Of a stretch of DNA of 64,000 bases, positions 13,401-26,741 are shown piece after piece. The DNA is from Climacium dendroides. Its lineage: Eukaryota > Streptophyta > Bryopsida > Hypnales > Climaciaceae. The notes under the pieces are model-generated. The model did not search any database, had not been told where the DNA came from, and worked only from the letters and a program-made list of their open reading frames with translations. The first letter of the stretch is position 1, and each line of letters opens with the position of its first letter. The translations under genes were made by a program, and so were the position numbers. The stretch is from positions 26,849,213 to 26,913,212 of the forward strand of contig OX467084.1 in NCBI GenBank assembly GCA_950106755.1. The letters run 5' to 3'.

Positions 13401-13905
13401 GCTGCGGACCCGATTTGTTGAATATGACATAGTTTGAAGTTATGGCAAGTGTGCTACAGTCTATGACTGTGGCAAGTGTTGAGGTTATTTTAGAATGTCT
13501 AGAGAATTTCGTAATTAGGAGGTTTGAGTATGCTTTTTTGTGATTAGGCTGCATTCTTCTTTATTTCCAAGTGCATTGCGTTTGCTCTTAGGTTGAAGCA
13601 TTTCCTTCTTTCTGTCCTCGTGTGTTGTATGTAGGGCGGTCTCAGAAATGAGCAATACAGAAAGTATTGCTCAAGTTCACAACCATTCTGTAAGTCGAAA
13701 CAAAAGTTATGTATATAGAAACAACATTGAATAAGCAGGAAAAACATCATGTAAGTAACCCCAAGATGGAATGGATTATACCATGCAGGGAGTCAAAACT
13801 GAGCCGCTGCACGAAAAATCAATGGCATTGTGAGCTCCTGGTGTGATCAGTCCCTTTGGATGAGTACCCAGTGTAACATCCAAAGCAGAAGAGGAGGTCT
13901 TGAGG
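10409..13905. other. Unassigned region upstream of the WDR11-like gene
   Basis: From about 11000 the base composition becomes balanced and gene-like, and AGGGTTT-type telobox words occur near 11113, 11275 and 12016. Yet no frame matches a protein I know and none is long. A good donor-like AAGGTGAGT lies at about 13012, so the last part may be an untranslated first exon and leader of the gene starting at 13906. A non-coding transcript is also possible. Confidence 0.35.
10981..11000. repeat. Short interstitial CCCTAA repeat
   Basis: Three to four CCCTAA units stand in tandem. The unit is six bases, not the usual plant seven-base CCCTAAA, so it could be a chance array or a promoter motif cluster and not a telomere relic. 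Confidence 0.7.
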
Positions 13906-16900
13906 ATGGCCGGGGTGGGGACGGGAGTGGGGTGGGTGTTGTCTCCCCCTCCGAGCAAAGAGAATGGGGGAGCCGTGCATTGCAGCCCACACGGACTGGT
14001 GGCGTACGGTGCAGGCAGCAGCGTGGTTGTGATGGAGCCCCGGTCCATGCAGCTCGTGGCGGTTTTGCCGATGCCCGCCCTGAAGAATGCTGCCTTGCAA
14101 CCCTCTCCTTTCGTGACTGCTGTGCAATGGACTCCAGAGGGGATTCCTCGTGACCTTGCAGCGCAGGATTTCTCCACTGCTCATTTGCAGTTAGCGGTGG
14201 GGGATCGACAGGGTCGTGTTGCCATTTGGGATGTTGCATCAGGGGACGTGTGTTCATGGCTAGAGGTTGATGCAGAGAAGGGAAGACGGGGTATCCAAGA
14301 TCTCTGCTGGGTCTATGGGCAGCCATGGTTACTCGCGGTGATTCATGGTCCTACATCTCTAAATATATGGGACCCCTCTACAGGTCGTTGTGTATGGCGA
14401 TTCGATTCAGGTGGCGAGCTTCTTGGCTGTGTGAGGGCTGATCCCTTCGATTCCCGGCAGTTTTCACTTGTGGGACTTCGTGGTTTGCTTCTGTCTATTC
14501 TAGTTGGAGGGGTTTCAGAGTCAGATATACTGACCAAGCAGTATATAATTCCTGGACAAGATGAGAAATTGACAGTGGCTGAAAAAGCTAAAGACGGGTC
14601 TTCCTCGTCATCTGGAGCGCCAGCTCTAGCATCGGCACCTGGGATTGTTGTCCGGTGTTTGTACTCCAGGACAAGACGAGGGCTGCTGTATGTTATGATG
14701 CCCCGGGAGATTGTGGTGTTTGATTTGGCCTTCGGCATGCAACTGGCTTCAACGTCCTTGCCACGTGGTTGTGCAAAGCTCCTTGATCTGTTGGCTTGCA
14801 CCGATGGTGACGTTCTTTACTGTGCCCACCAGGATGGCAAAGCCAGCGCCTGGAGAAGAAAAGAGTACGTTTCTAGCACCTTGTTCGAATTGATTCTGTC
14901 CAGCACATTAGTCTGCTAACTTCATTGGGGAGTCGACATCAGCTTCATTTCGAACATTAATTATGTATACCTCACATTATGCTAGTAGTTAGTCTCTGGT
15001 GTAAGATCCATAACAACGTTTGTGTTTTTGGTTGCCTTAATGACGATGGATTTTGCGGGATTCTAATGTAGGGATCAGCAGGTCTTTTCGTTGTGCCATA
15101 TGGGTACGTTGATGCCATCCATTGGGTCCCCTGTTCCTGCCCCGACTGTGCTGGCCGTAGTACATTGCCCTCTACAACTTCAGGTGGAGGTATCCTTGGA
15201 CAGTGACCATTCTGGTGGACTGCATGTTAATTCAGCTTCGGAATCCATCCCTGTCCCAAGTGCTTTGTCACAAAAGGACCAGCACTTTGAAACTAAGTTT
15301 TCTTCTCCCTTAGAAGCAACACTCTTATCTATCACTGATGATGGTCGTCTATGGCGCTGGGTCATCAATGAAGAAGGCTCTGAAAGTGCGTCTGCATCCT
15401 CAAACGGGATGAATTCGAATTCAGGAGATTCGAACACAAGTGGGGAACTTCTGCACGCTTCTTCAAATGGCTCGAATTCTGATAGAATTTTCAAGGTATG
15501 TTTAATTTCTGCCAAGTTGGGAAGGAATATATCTTCATTCTTGCCTATGTTCTAAAGAAAGCAATTAGTGTACCTTCTTGCGTTTTGTTTTTTGATCTTT
15601 CTGCCTTCTGTGCTCTGAAGAGTTAATGGTGTCTTGTTTGTCAACAGCTGGATTTGACAGGACAATTGCATCTTCTTTCATCTGCTGTAACCACTCTAGC
15701 TGTCCCAATGCCCTCACTTCTTGCCATCAGCCCTGGTATGAGACAGTTATACCTATGGGAACGTTTTGAGCTATTGTACAAAATATTTGAGGCAAAGCTG
15801 AGTGTATTCAACTTGCCTTTGTTCGCTGCCTCCGATGGGATGTCAATGGGCCTTTCTGTGTTGGAAGTGTGTTGCAATGTCGATGTCTAGGAAAGATTTT
15901 CCTATTTCTCTGTTTGAATCGAATGGAATGTGATGCAGGGACAGAAGGAAGCAATACAGGGGCTGTATCAGTTCCCTTGGTGGCATTAGCCTGTCAGGGA
16001 GGGAATCTGGAGATTGTAGATACAGCTGCAAATACAATAACTGCGTCATTTGCTGTGCACAATAATCAGACTGTTCGTGGTGTACGCTGGCTCGGGAATA
16101 CACGGCTTGTTTCATTTTCTTACGTTGAGGTTCTACAATTTCCTCTAGCTTGTGATGCATTACTGCTTATTCATTTTTCATCAGCTGACGATATTCATTG
16201 TGATACTGCATGGCTTCAATCTATTCGTTTTAAATCGACTGGTTTTGTTCATTTACATATTCCGTTCTAGCCTTGTCTACCTGTTCTGGCCGATGAGTAC
16301 ACCTATCAAGAAAGACTATAAATGTTATTTTTCATTATGAAAGGATTGCGGCTTAAAGAGTGTGGATGGGGCATACTTGTGCACTAGGTGAAAGGCAAAG
16401 GGGGCGGATTCGTGAACCGGGTGGTTGTGACATGTGTGCGTAGTGGCCAAACCAAGGTTTTTCGGTTGATACAAAAACCAGAGCGCTCTCCAATGCGTGC
16501 TCTGCGCACCTCACCGTCTGGCAGGTCTTATTCATCATTCACTTAAACAGTCTATTCGGATATTAGGACCAATGTGATATAGAACTTTGGACGGTGTGTT
16601 GCAAGGGCTTTAAGAATCAAATCTTGTCTGGCTCTTAACCACAGGCTTGACATGGCTCTATTTGAAGCTCTGCTTGATTCCCTGCATATTCATGTTATTA
16701 TTTCTTCATCTGTTGTGAATTGTTGGGTGTTTTATTGTGTTCTGTGTTGCAAAGGACAGAATATTATGATCGAGACCATTAGGTTAATTTATTCAATGTG
16801 TAATACCAATTTGTAGTTTTCATACTCATTTCCGACTTGTCGAGACAGCTAATGAATGTGACGCATGCAACAGGTATCTTCTAATTCTGTTCAAAGAGGC

Positions 16901-19900
16901 TCCTGCAGAGGTGTGGGCCATGACAAGAACCCCACAGATGGTGAGTATCAACAAACTCTCAACTCACGTATAGAAGCATGAGAGGTTATATAGAAGAGCG
17001 GTACTGATTATAGATATTTGGGTGTGAAGGTGAGGTCTCTGGCTCTCCCATTTACGGTGATGGAGTGGGCTCTTCCACCAGCTCCCAAGGCAGCCGCTGC
17101 TGCAACCAACTCTTGGGCCAAAAAATCATCTATTATGAAAGAGCGCCCCACTATTGCCTCAGCTGCCGCTGCCGCTGCTGCTGCTGCTATTCCCTCAAAC
17201 CCTGCTGCAGGTAACTTACATTACCTTCTGACAATCATCAAATGCATCAACTGTGTTTATACATGTCGTTGCACAAGCTGATGCGTTGATGATGCACAAG
17301 CTGATGTGTTGATGATGCACAAGCTGATTGGTATAGAGTATTCAACCTCTTGTTTGAGACGCATTCTCTTAAAGAGGGTTGTGATTTTTCTGGAGCAGAT
17401 TCACAAGAAGCTGAAAATGCTGAGAGTTTTGCATTTGCGTTGGTAAACGGTTCTCTTGGAGTCTTTGAGCTACGAGGTAGACGAGTTCGGGACTTCAGGT
17501 AACGTTTGTATTTTGACAGACACAGTACGTGCTTGACTCTTACAAAATAGGAGTGATGTGTCTTGAGGATCTTGCATTGTTTGCTTATGGAACTAAAAAC
17601 GAACTTGGAACTCCAGATTGTTTTGAGCTTAGTATTCTTGCAAACATGCTTAATTTTTCTAATCTTCTCAGCTCCATTTAAGATATTATTTAATAGTTGA
17701 CCTATTTTCTGTTCGCCACATTTGGATCTTTACCGACTCTTGATATTTTCTCAGCACTTGCAATGCTTCAAACTTGTATGTTATAAACAAGGAATATGGT
17801 ACTGCATGGCTTTGTGTTGCTGAATTCTACGAGCAGAATCTTACGAGCGGAGTCTTACCTTGGAGTTCTTGACATGGTTTGCAGACCCAAATGGCCTGCA
17901 GCAGCATTTGTTTCCGCGGATGTGCTGATAACTGCAATGGCTTACCGTACACCTCATGTGGTAATTGCCCATGCATGTTCCCGGTTTCCCTTCTACTAAG
18001 AGTATTTCATAGGCTGCGTCGTGCAGAACACGTATATGGGGTTGTTCTCTTCTGAATTTTTCGGAGGATTTGAAGACTAACTGTGGGTTTCGTTAAGACG
18101 ATGTTCTTCAAAACTCCCAGTGCTCCGGTACTGAGCAAATGGCAGTGCAATCCAAGTATTGACTGATTCTAAACCTGGCGTGTGTGTAGCCATCAGTCAA
18201 TGTATATTGATAGCTCTGAGTATTTAATTTGTATTGATAACTTTGGGCTGGATGCAGGTTATGGGAGACCGGACAGGAAGTATAAGATGGTGGGATGTAG
18301 TGACGGGGTTATCATCATCTTTCAGTACCCGTCGTGGACCCGTTCGCCGCATCAAATTTGCACCTGTGAGGATTGGAGATTCTACAAGAGGTCGCATAGC
18401 TGTCCTCTTTAACGACCACAGTTTTGCTGTCTACGACCTTGTGAGTACTACACAGTAACATCTTAAGAAGCACCTTAAGAGAAGTCTCCATTCGACTTTG
18501 CAACTTCTCGTCATTTTCTCATTTAATTTGCATCACATCTTGGCTCTTAATCGAAAGAGTCATTGTTGTTGAGGCGTGGTCATCGTTGCTGAGACTTGGT
18601 CATTGTATGCAGGATACCCATGACCCAATAGCTTGTACACTAGTCCAGCCGCACCTTGGAGGTGTACTGGTGCTAGAACTGGATTGGTATCCTCTGCGTC
18701 CAGACAAGAATGAGCCTTTGATCTTGTGTATAGCTGGTGCAGATGGTAGTTTCCGCCTTCTGGAGGTTCAGAAGTAAGCAGCCTACGATCAGATAATGAC
18801 ATTCCTTATTAACCTCAATTTATGGTGGTCCTTTACATTTTATCTCTAACACCTGGCTGAACTCTTCTGGAACTGAGATGCAACACTTTCTATTCTTTAG
18901 GAGAAATCCTGTTTAGTATTAAGTTCCTTCTTAACATCCCAGATTCGTAGATTATTTTGATCTTTAGTTTTTTGTTGTTAGTTTTCGAACTGACGAAAAG
19001 ATGTATGGTGTAGTGTTTCTGGCGGAAAATCCGGCCAGCTGGCAAAGCCGACGCAATGGCAACGCTACCGACCCATGCCGTTGTGTTCTGCAGCCTTGCT
19101 CCCACCTCCACATGCTTTGGTACGATCTGTTAATTTAAGTACTGGATTATTACAATGCATTAGACATATATGCTGACTCCCTCTTCTATCCATGATCTTC
19201 ATCTCAATGAGAATTGTCTTCAGAAGTATCTGCATCATAATTTCATTTTGATTCTACGGATTGGCGTGACCTTGAGACCGCATGTAGTGTGTCAGAGGAA
19301 TCGTTACTTGCTATTTCTGATTTCTATGGTGGTTCTTCTTCAATGTTGGTGCAGTCTTTGCGTGTTGTACTCCAGCAAGGAGTGCAACCTTCCTGGTTTA
19401 CTTTAGCAGTTGAAGGAGAACTTCTTCAAAGAACTCCAAGCCGCGGCGGGGACTTGCGACACCACCTCCTCACGCCTCAGAATCCTATTATGGGAGAGAC
19501 TGTTTTCGCTGAAGTTTTGTTGAAAGTCTTGGAGCCATATCGAAGAGCTGGTAAGGCAGCTGAGCTTCATAATATGCGTGAATTCATCATTTGGGTTGCG
19601 CAGAACCTAGTGCTGAGTCTCCTGTGTGCAATTTGGTAGGTCGTTTGTTGGATGAGGAGAGAAGAGAACAGTATGCAGCTATATGCACGCAAAGTGTTGC
19701 GACAAGGTGTGCCTTTGCAGCCGCACAATTTGGAGAATACTCTGAAGCTCTATTTTGGCTTCAGCTTCCTCGAGCACTTGCACTGCTTAGTTATGGTTGT
19801 GCCGGACCGACTGCATTCTGGGGAACAAACGGAAGAAACAAGAAGTCCTCTGCAACAGAACCAACATCTCAGGAATCAGATGGCCATGGTGTTTACACCT

Positions 19901-22616
19901 CCGAAGTCCAAACCAACAAGCCATTGGATCGTGGAATGACATTCATTAATTCTAAAGTTGCTACACCATATTCTCCCGAGGGTGCTTTGCCTGATACTCC
20001 TTTTAAGCTGGTATGGAGCTTCAGTTTTTGTTCAGTATATTGGACGATGACTGGCCTGCATTGCCTTTGTGATTCGTCACACCATTTTGTTGCGCCTGCA
20101 TGAGGCCATTACAGTGGTCGAATGGGGATGTTACTGTTTTAGTTTCTCACTGTGATCTACTCCGCACGGTCTAATTTTCAACTTATCTGCAATGCTCATG
20201 AGAAGTTTTTATTTGCCTGAATCATGCACGTGATTGAATGTGGACGCAGACACATGGGTGCATGGATACCATTCCTTCTGAGCAGTCCGTAGTTCGGTCA
20301 GTTGCACGGGAGCGGATTGGCTGGCACGAGAAGTTCACAGGAACGGAAGCCACCCAAAGAAGAGTGCATGAGTAGCGCTCACAACCTTACTCTCTTTTTG
20401 CTCAGTTCTTTTAAATTGAGAGAACATAAAGTTACTCGTAGGTGATATAGAGTTTAGTACATAGAAACAGAATGTCGGTTAGGAGAAGAATGGACAGACT
20501 CTCTATCCAGAGAAGGAAGATTTCTTTAGTTCTTATTGTGGTCTAACATCGTTCGTGACTTAACTAGATAGGCGATTAGGTACGTTTAATCGTGCTTGCT
20601 AGAGTGATTTTCTCCAGTGATGCACTGCTTAGTGATCAGCATAGTTTTGTCTGGATGCTTGCCCCTCATGGTGGAATTTTCACTGTAGGTTGATTGCCAT
20701 AGGAGATTTTGAGGCTGCGGTGACATTGTTGCTGGCTACGCCTCCGGACAATCCTCTGTTCTACATGGATGCCTTGAGAGCTGTATCTCTTGCCTCAGCT
20801 GTATCAACAGGCCTCCACGAACTGGCTGTTAAGGTGAGACATTCAACTCCTTGATACAAGAACCTTAACCAATTGACTCGTTTGGAATGCTAATGAAACT
20901 GTTAAACAGTTTTTGTTGACAACAGATGCCAATAAGCACAAAGGTAAAAAACTGTTCTTCTTTTGCAGGTTGTTGCTGCAAACATGGTAGGAACGGATGA
21001 TTCGCTATCAGGAACGCATCTTCTTTGCGCGGTTGGTCGGTACCAGGAAGCGTGTTCTCAGGTATGTGTCAAGCTTCTGTGAGTTTATCTTCTGAATTGC
21101 ATAGTGCTAATGCATTTTTCGTGTCATCAATATCCTCAATGGCTTGCTTGCATATCAAGGAAAGTAGTAGGTCCTAAAAAACAAACTAGAATTTAGAAAC
21201 CTGGCTAATGGGCGCTTCTGAACAGATTTCAGCACTTGCGTTTTCTGATCTGAGATTCATATAGATGTCTGTGACTGATTATAGAAGACATGCTCATCTT
21301 TAATTTGTTAACGGTGTATGTCTATTCCAGTTGCAAGATGCAGGGCGCTGGATTGACGCCGCAACATTAGCTGCAACTCATCTGCAAGGTTCAGATCATG
21401 CAAGGTTTGTCTATGTCACTGCCGTTATCTTCAAACTGGAACTTTTTGGCTCCATCATTGTTACGGCACTATATGTGATTTTCCTACTCTAATCACTTTA
21501 CGATTGTTACAGGGTCTTGGAGAGGTGGGCTCATCATGTATTGAATAGCGAACACAATCTCTGGAGGTACATGATTTACTCCTTATCCTTTTGTTTTGAT
21601 ATCTGTCGGAAATAGCTATGGAGTCTCTTCTAATTGAAGGATTTTGCTCAGCTAGCTTTCAGAATGCCAATTGTAGGCATGAAGGCATTAGAGTCATTCT
21701 AAAAATAATGGTGTGTATTTAAACCCCTTAAATGGGGTTTAGGGTTCATTTTGGGAGCCTAAACCCCTCTTTTGACCCCACTTTGAACGCACATAACCAA
21801 CGGAATTGAAGTTATCTTCCAAGTGGTTGACTTCGGATTAAGGCAACCTAAAGAAAACAAAGGACCAAATGTTTATAGCAACCCTTGAGGTGCTAGAAAA
21901 CTTTTGGCCTTAAGTTTGGCTCAGAATTGAGAGGGTGGGACCAAAACCGCAATTTGAAGAAGAAACCAGTCCAATGTTACTTGATTGCTTGCAATTATGA
22001 GTTGTCATCCTGAGGAAGCTCAAAGTTGGGCAATAATTACATGCAGTATAGAAAGAAGAATTGTGTCGTTCAAAATGAGGGGCAAAAGAGGGTGACACAC
22101 CATTACTTATTGGTCAACTCTTTTGTATAAACAAGAACTGCAAGCTGGAGATTTTTAGCATTTGCCGAAGATAAACGAGGTCATGTGCTTACGGATATCT
22201 TGCGGAGTTGCACTTGCTACCCTTCTTAGAAACATCACTGTCTTTCACTTATTTAAATGTGTACTCTCCACTTATTCGCTATGACCGATACTGAAGGACT
22301 CCCCAATATGTGCAGGGCAATGATACTGTACGTAGCAGCTGGAGAACTCGTGGAGGCCCTGGCCACTCTCCGAAATGCCAAGCAACCTGACACAGCAGCC
22401 ATGTTCCTCTTGGCTTGTCATGAGGCCAAAGTATCTGCAAAAGCATCTTTGCTAGTAGATATAAGGGAACCAGAATCAGGGGCCGAGGACTACTTTGACC
22501 TACCGGGAGATTTGAATTACAACCACGATGAGGTGCAAGCAGTTTGTGAGTACTATGGGGAGTACCAACGACATCTAGCACATGCTTGCACAGGCATTGG
22601 GGCTGTGGTGGATTGA
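13906..22616 (+). CDS. WDR11: WDR11-like WD40 repeat protein
   Basis: Twenty exons: 13906-14864, 15072-15495, 15648-15735, 15939-16129, 16388-16524, 16874-16940, 17030-17210, 17399-17498, 17885-17960, 18258-18440, 18613-18773, 19014-19119, 19355-19550, 19640-20010, 20250-20371, 20689-20833, 20969-21061, 21331-21404, 21513-21566 and 22316-22616. They join in frame to 1342 codons plus stop, close to plant WDR11 homologues. WD-type blocks include GDRQGRVAIWDV near residue 105, GDRTGSIRWWDVVTG near 745 and GADGSFRLLEV. The C-terminal helical part shows GTHLLCAVGRYQEACSQLQDAGRW and LERWAHHVL. In animals WDR11 joins FAM91A1 in a TGN vesicle-capture complex; the plant role is inferred. Exon 7 encodes a poly-Ala tract (about 17160-17190). 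The ATG at 13906 is preferred to an upstream in-frame TTG. Confidence 0.93.
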
Positions 22617-23887
22617 TGTTTAGTGGTCTCTTTCTTCCAGCATTTCCCCACTCTCGACTTGCAAGAATTTCATTTTTGATAGGAGGACTTGAAAAGCGTA
22701 GACAGCTGTCTTCTTTATGTTGGAAGCAGAACTGGATCCTTTTTACCACACCCAAAAGTTGCGGGTGTTCCTCTGTTCTGTTTTCTTTCTTACAGCTGTA
22801 AGTCGAAGACGAAGGCTGTATTTGCTTAATGCGCCTGCGAGCACATTGCTCTGCTTGGCAGCGTATCAATTTCGATGAATTTCGATGAATTGTTGAAGGG
22901 GTTGTAGATACCAACAATATGGTAACTTAGGAAGGTAATGAAAGATTTGTCACTTTCCATGTGACTCTTTGTGTTGTCCATTGATACTGGAACTCTTAAT
23001 CTGGTCACAGAATTAGTCCACTGAGTCTTGAAGCTGACTTTGCATTGGAATTAGTGCTTTGTGACCCTTGTATTGTGCAGGATCTCTTTTCTAGCCACTC
23101 TATTCAGCTCTATCGGCAGTTTAATCTTTCAATTGTGTAAGCTCCTCATAAGCTCATATTGTGTTTCAATTTTTCATAATTTCCTACATGCCAAGTCCGG
23201 TTTTGAAGGCAGCTGTATCACTCTCTTATTAGCCAGTCAGAAGGAGGGTGATCAACCGTAATCCTTCTTTTCTTACTCGGGAGCCCGGAGATCAACTGAA
23301 TAGTGCATGTATGGACAATCTTGGTCTGTAGAACGACTTCACATTGTGTTCTCAAAGCTCCCAGGCACCTCTCAAAGGTATCTAGTTTATTTTGCTTGTC
23401 AGGATTCATACTAAATTACTTTCATACTAAATTACTTTCATACTAAATTACTGAGCGAAGTAGCATCTCTCTCTTATCATTCCTCTAGCCATGAAATGTG
23501 TGCTGTGTAGAAGGGACACACACTACAGTGCATTCTAGAACGTACAACACCTATACATGAGAGTGGAATTGAGCGGTGGATGGTAATAATGAATATTTTC
23601 ACACGTCAGTGACCATCAGCCATGAGAATAGGAAGTTGCTGTTTCTTGCCACATTTTTGACGCGCAGATTGTTTGAGCAAGAAAGAGCTCATTGCCACCA
23701 AAAGGTGGTCAAAAGATTGGATCCGAGAAGACCTTTTGGAGGGGAAGGACTATTGTAAGGTACATGCAGATGGGGTGTCTCCTAACAGGACAAGAGAACA
23801 GGTGGCAATCTGTTCGCTGCTGCTGCAACTGCATTACATGAAGGCCAGTCATTTTCCTCTGGAAAGCCCTTTGACAATTTACAACCA
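22617..23887. other. Spacer after the WDR11-like gene, no gene seen
   Basis: The first few hundred bases should be the 3' untranslated region. A short phrase, TTTCATACTAAATTAC, repeats about three times near 23405-23450. No open frame is convincing. Confidence 0.5.
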
Positions 23888-24136
23888 AGGTGGGCACCCC
23901 GAAATGCACCACTAAACTGCCATCTTCACTTTGTGCACATCTCCCAAATCAATTCCCAAATTCCCAAATCAATTGTGTACCTATGTGGAAGAAACTGTTT
24001 TAGAATCAAACTTTGTTCCTTCATAACTTTTGCATATAGTATTGGAACCTCCTTTCACTTGCCAATAAGAAAATATAAAAATTGGACTAGTCTAATAATA
24101 GGCTAATAGCAAAAAGTGGCAGTTTGGGGTACTGGG
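23888..24136 (+). mobile_element. MITE, family M1 (copy 1)
   Basis: It begins near GGTGGGCACCCC and ends near GGCAGTTTGGGGTAC. It shares internal words with the copies at 42.3, 60.4 and 61.1 kb: CACATCTCC, GTACCTATGTGGAAGAAAC, AACTTTGTTCCTT, CTTGCCAATAAGAAAAT and CTAATAATAG. No coding capacity is seen. Ends are imperfect inverted repeats, so the copy is old. Confidence 0.7.
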
Positions 24137-25883
24137 ACTTTTACAATAATTGATTTCGTTGTCGTTGGATATGATTATCTCCTTGTACGCTCGAGGCACA
24201 TTTGAGTCAAGGCTGTATTGTGATGAGTAGTCAACCTCATACAAAAGGGTCTTGTGGCAGTTGATGTTGTGTTGAGAATTTTGAAGATTATGTCTCATGA
24301 ATGGACCGTGCTTTGAATTGATTGCTTTAGGGAACAAATGGAGTTTGGACTGTTTGACACGCCATGAAGCAGTCAATCATAATAATGCTGTTTTCTGTTT
24401 GTATGGTTCCAGAGATACGTGCAATTCAAGCCTGATAAGGTAAGGTATAACCGTGTTTTTTTTACTTTCTGAGAAAGTGTCAGGATGCTGATCACTTAAA
24501 ATTTTGGTGAAGCATTCTATTTCTACATTCATCCATCTTTTGGACCGAGAAGCACTTTTCATTCATGCACTTTTGGGCAACTTAATCCACATTGTTAATA
24601 GGAATGGAAAATTTCTTGTGAAAAAATATTACTTTTATTTGGTGAAAAGTAGACATTTATTTTGAAGTGGTGCAATTTGGCCCCATGGTGTCAAAAAAAG
24701 CAGGGTTGCCATGCACCAAAAATTAACCACTTTTAGAATCAAAACTAACCCTTATATTGAAAGGGAATTGAAATTAAATAGGTAGGATATCCAAAATGGT
24801 GAGCATTAGGACTTCTAAAAGGTGGAGATGAAGGCCATTTTGGGTAGTGAACATCTTTATTTATAGTAATATACAAGCGGCGACCTTACAAGCAATTGAT
24901 TTTGGGTACCTTTTCTTTTGTTTTAACTTCTTTTCTATGACATGTTTTGATGCTATTAGTGTCATTTCTTGATGTACATAAAATGGATTTTGGCATCATT
25001 TACATTCTACTTTTAGCTTCCTACTCACAATGCATCTTTGAAAATTTGTAACTAATTCACAATGCTTTCAAAAACTATCAAGAACCATTTGCATTTTGAT
25101 TTGTAGTCCTTCAACAATAAGTGAAAATTGTTGTTCGTTTTTTAAAGCACATTGATTATATTACAAAGCTTGTTTGTGTGATTTTAGGTGTGTAGTTACC
25201 TTAGACCATCCCATTTCCATTTGTTGCCTAATTCTATCATCCTACTTTGGGCTTTAATATTGCCTAGGACATCATCTAAATCTAAACAATTTTTGAATAA
25301 GCATTGCATTGACTACATGACTTAATTAGGACAATGGCTAAATGGTATTATACTAATGATCTTGCAAAAAGGTGGTAATAGAGAAGGGAGGGCGGGGTAC
25401 AAGTTGGAGGTAGGATCATTTTAGCTTCCTTTTAGCTTAGGGACAACAAATTTTAAACCTTTGTAAGTGCAGTTGGATACATGGGAAAGTAGTTACAATG
25501 GGTTGTTTATAGGATGTTCATGACTCCACTTTATAAATGGGTTTGTAATTTTAAGGTAAACCACTTCAAAAATTGGGAGAAATTTTAATTTTATTCAAAA
25601 AATTATAATTCCACTTGGTTTTGATTCCTAAAACAAGCACGATCCTTTGGAAAAATGTGTGCCCCTCTTAGAATTGGCCCCAAGATATTCAAATTTATTT
25701 ACTAGTTTGCATGGTAATAGGCTTGTCTACCTCAATTGTACCCTTGCACTTTTTAAACTATTTCAAATCTCAATATATATCCAGACCATTAGAAGTTTGA
25801 GCCATGAAGAGGGCCATTAGTTCCCCATCAATGGGGAATGATGGCCAAAATAACAAGAAAATAAAATAAAATAAATAGCAATC
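24137..25883. other. AT-rich spacer, no gene seen
   Basis: Long AT-rich DNA with no recognisable coding sequence on either strand. Nothing specific is seen beyond short homopolymer runs. Confidence 0.55.
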
Positions 25884-26248
25884 GGTATAGGTGCAATATT
25901 TCTAACTAAGGTTGGAACAGATTTCCAATAGAAGCTTCTTGGAGTGCGTTTTTTTGGTCTTTTACAAAGTTGGGACTATAGTAATAAGATTTGCTTCCCT
26001 AATTTAAAATTACAATGAATTTTGAAAGCCAAAAAGTGCACTTCATTAGCAGCCAATGTTTAGAGTCTTCCAATTCTAATCATTCAAGAACTACTTTTCC
26101 ACTCACTACTTCCTACATTCTTGCTCACCATCTTGGGACATGTGCCATACTCTTATTAGTCCCAACCTTGTAAAAGACCAAAAAAATACCTTCCAAGCTT
26201 TGGTTGCAAATTTGTTCCAACCTTGGATGGAAATATTGCACCTTTACC
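25884..26248. mobile_element. Foldback element with ~100-bp inverted arms
   Basis: The left arm (25884 to about 25989) and right arm (about 26151-26248) are imperfect inverses. Shared words include GGTGCAATATTT, AAGGTTGGAACA and TTTTTTTGGTCTTTTACAA. The ~160-bp centre is unique. No target duplication could be fixed and there is no coding capacity. It may be a long-TIR MITE. Confidence 0.7.
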
Positions 26249-26741
26249 AGTTGGGAATTGGGTGTGGTTGACAATTGGTGTTTCAACCTTAAGCATTAAA
26301 GAGGGTTCAATTTCGTGGAATTTTGGTGTTGATTTTACTAAGGTAAATGTGATCTAATTTGAAGTAGTGAGCAGGAAAGTAATTTTTGAATGATCGGAAT
26401 TGGAAGGTTCTAAACATTGGCTATGGGCTCCGAGCACTTTTGGGCTCCCAAAATTCAAAGTAATATCAATTTCAACAATAAAATTACAAAATATTACAAT
26501 CCCTATATTTCCTATCTTTCTGTATGGGAAAAATTTGTTGCACGTTAAACTACTCATAATCTATTATTGCAAAATCCCTTAAGTGATCAAGTATGGTTTA
26601 ATTTTACCTTGACTTCACCATGTGTGATTATTGAAATTTGTGGGCATATAAGTTAGTAAGAGAGTGACATGATTTTATAGCAAAGTAGAGATGTCTACTA
26701 CAAGAATAGCATAGATGCTAGTCATGCCATCAATTCACTAA

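Noticed and set aside
13776..14326. Minus-strand frames of 120-159 codons
   Set aside because: They lie antisense to the well supported first WDR11-like exon and match nothing.
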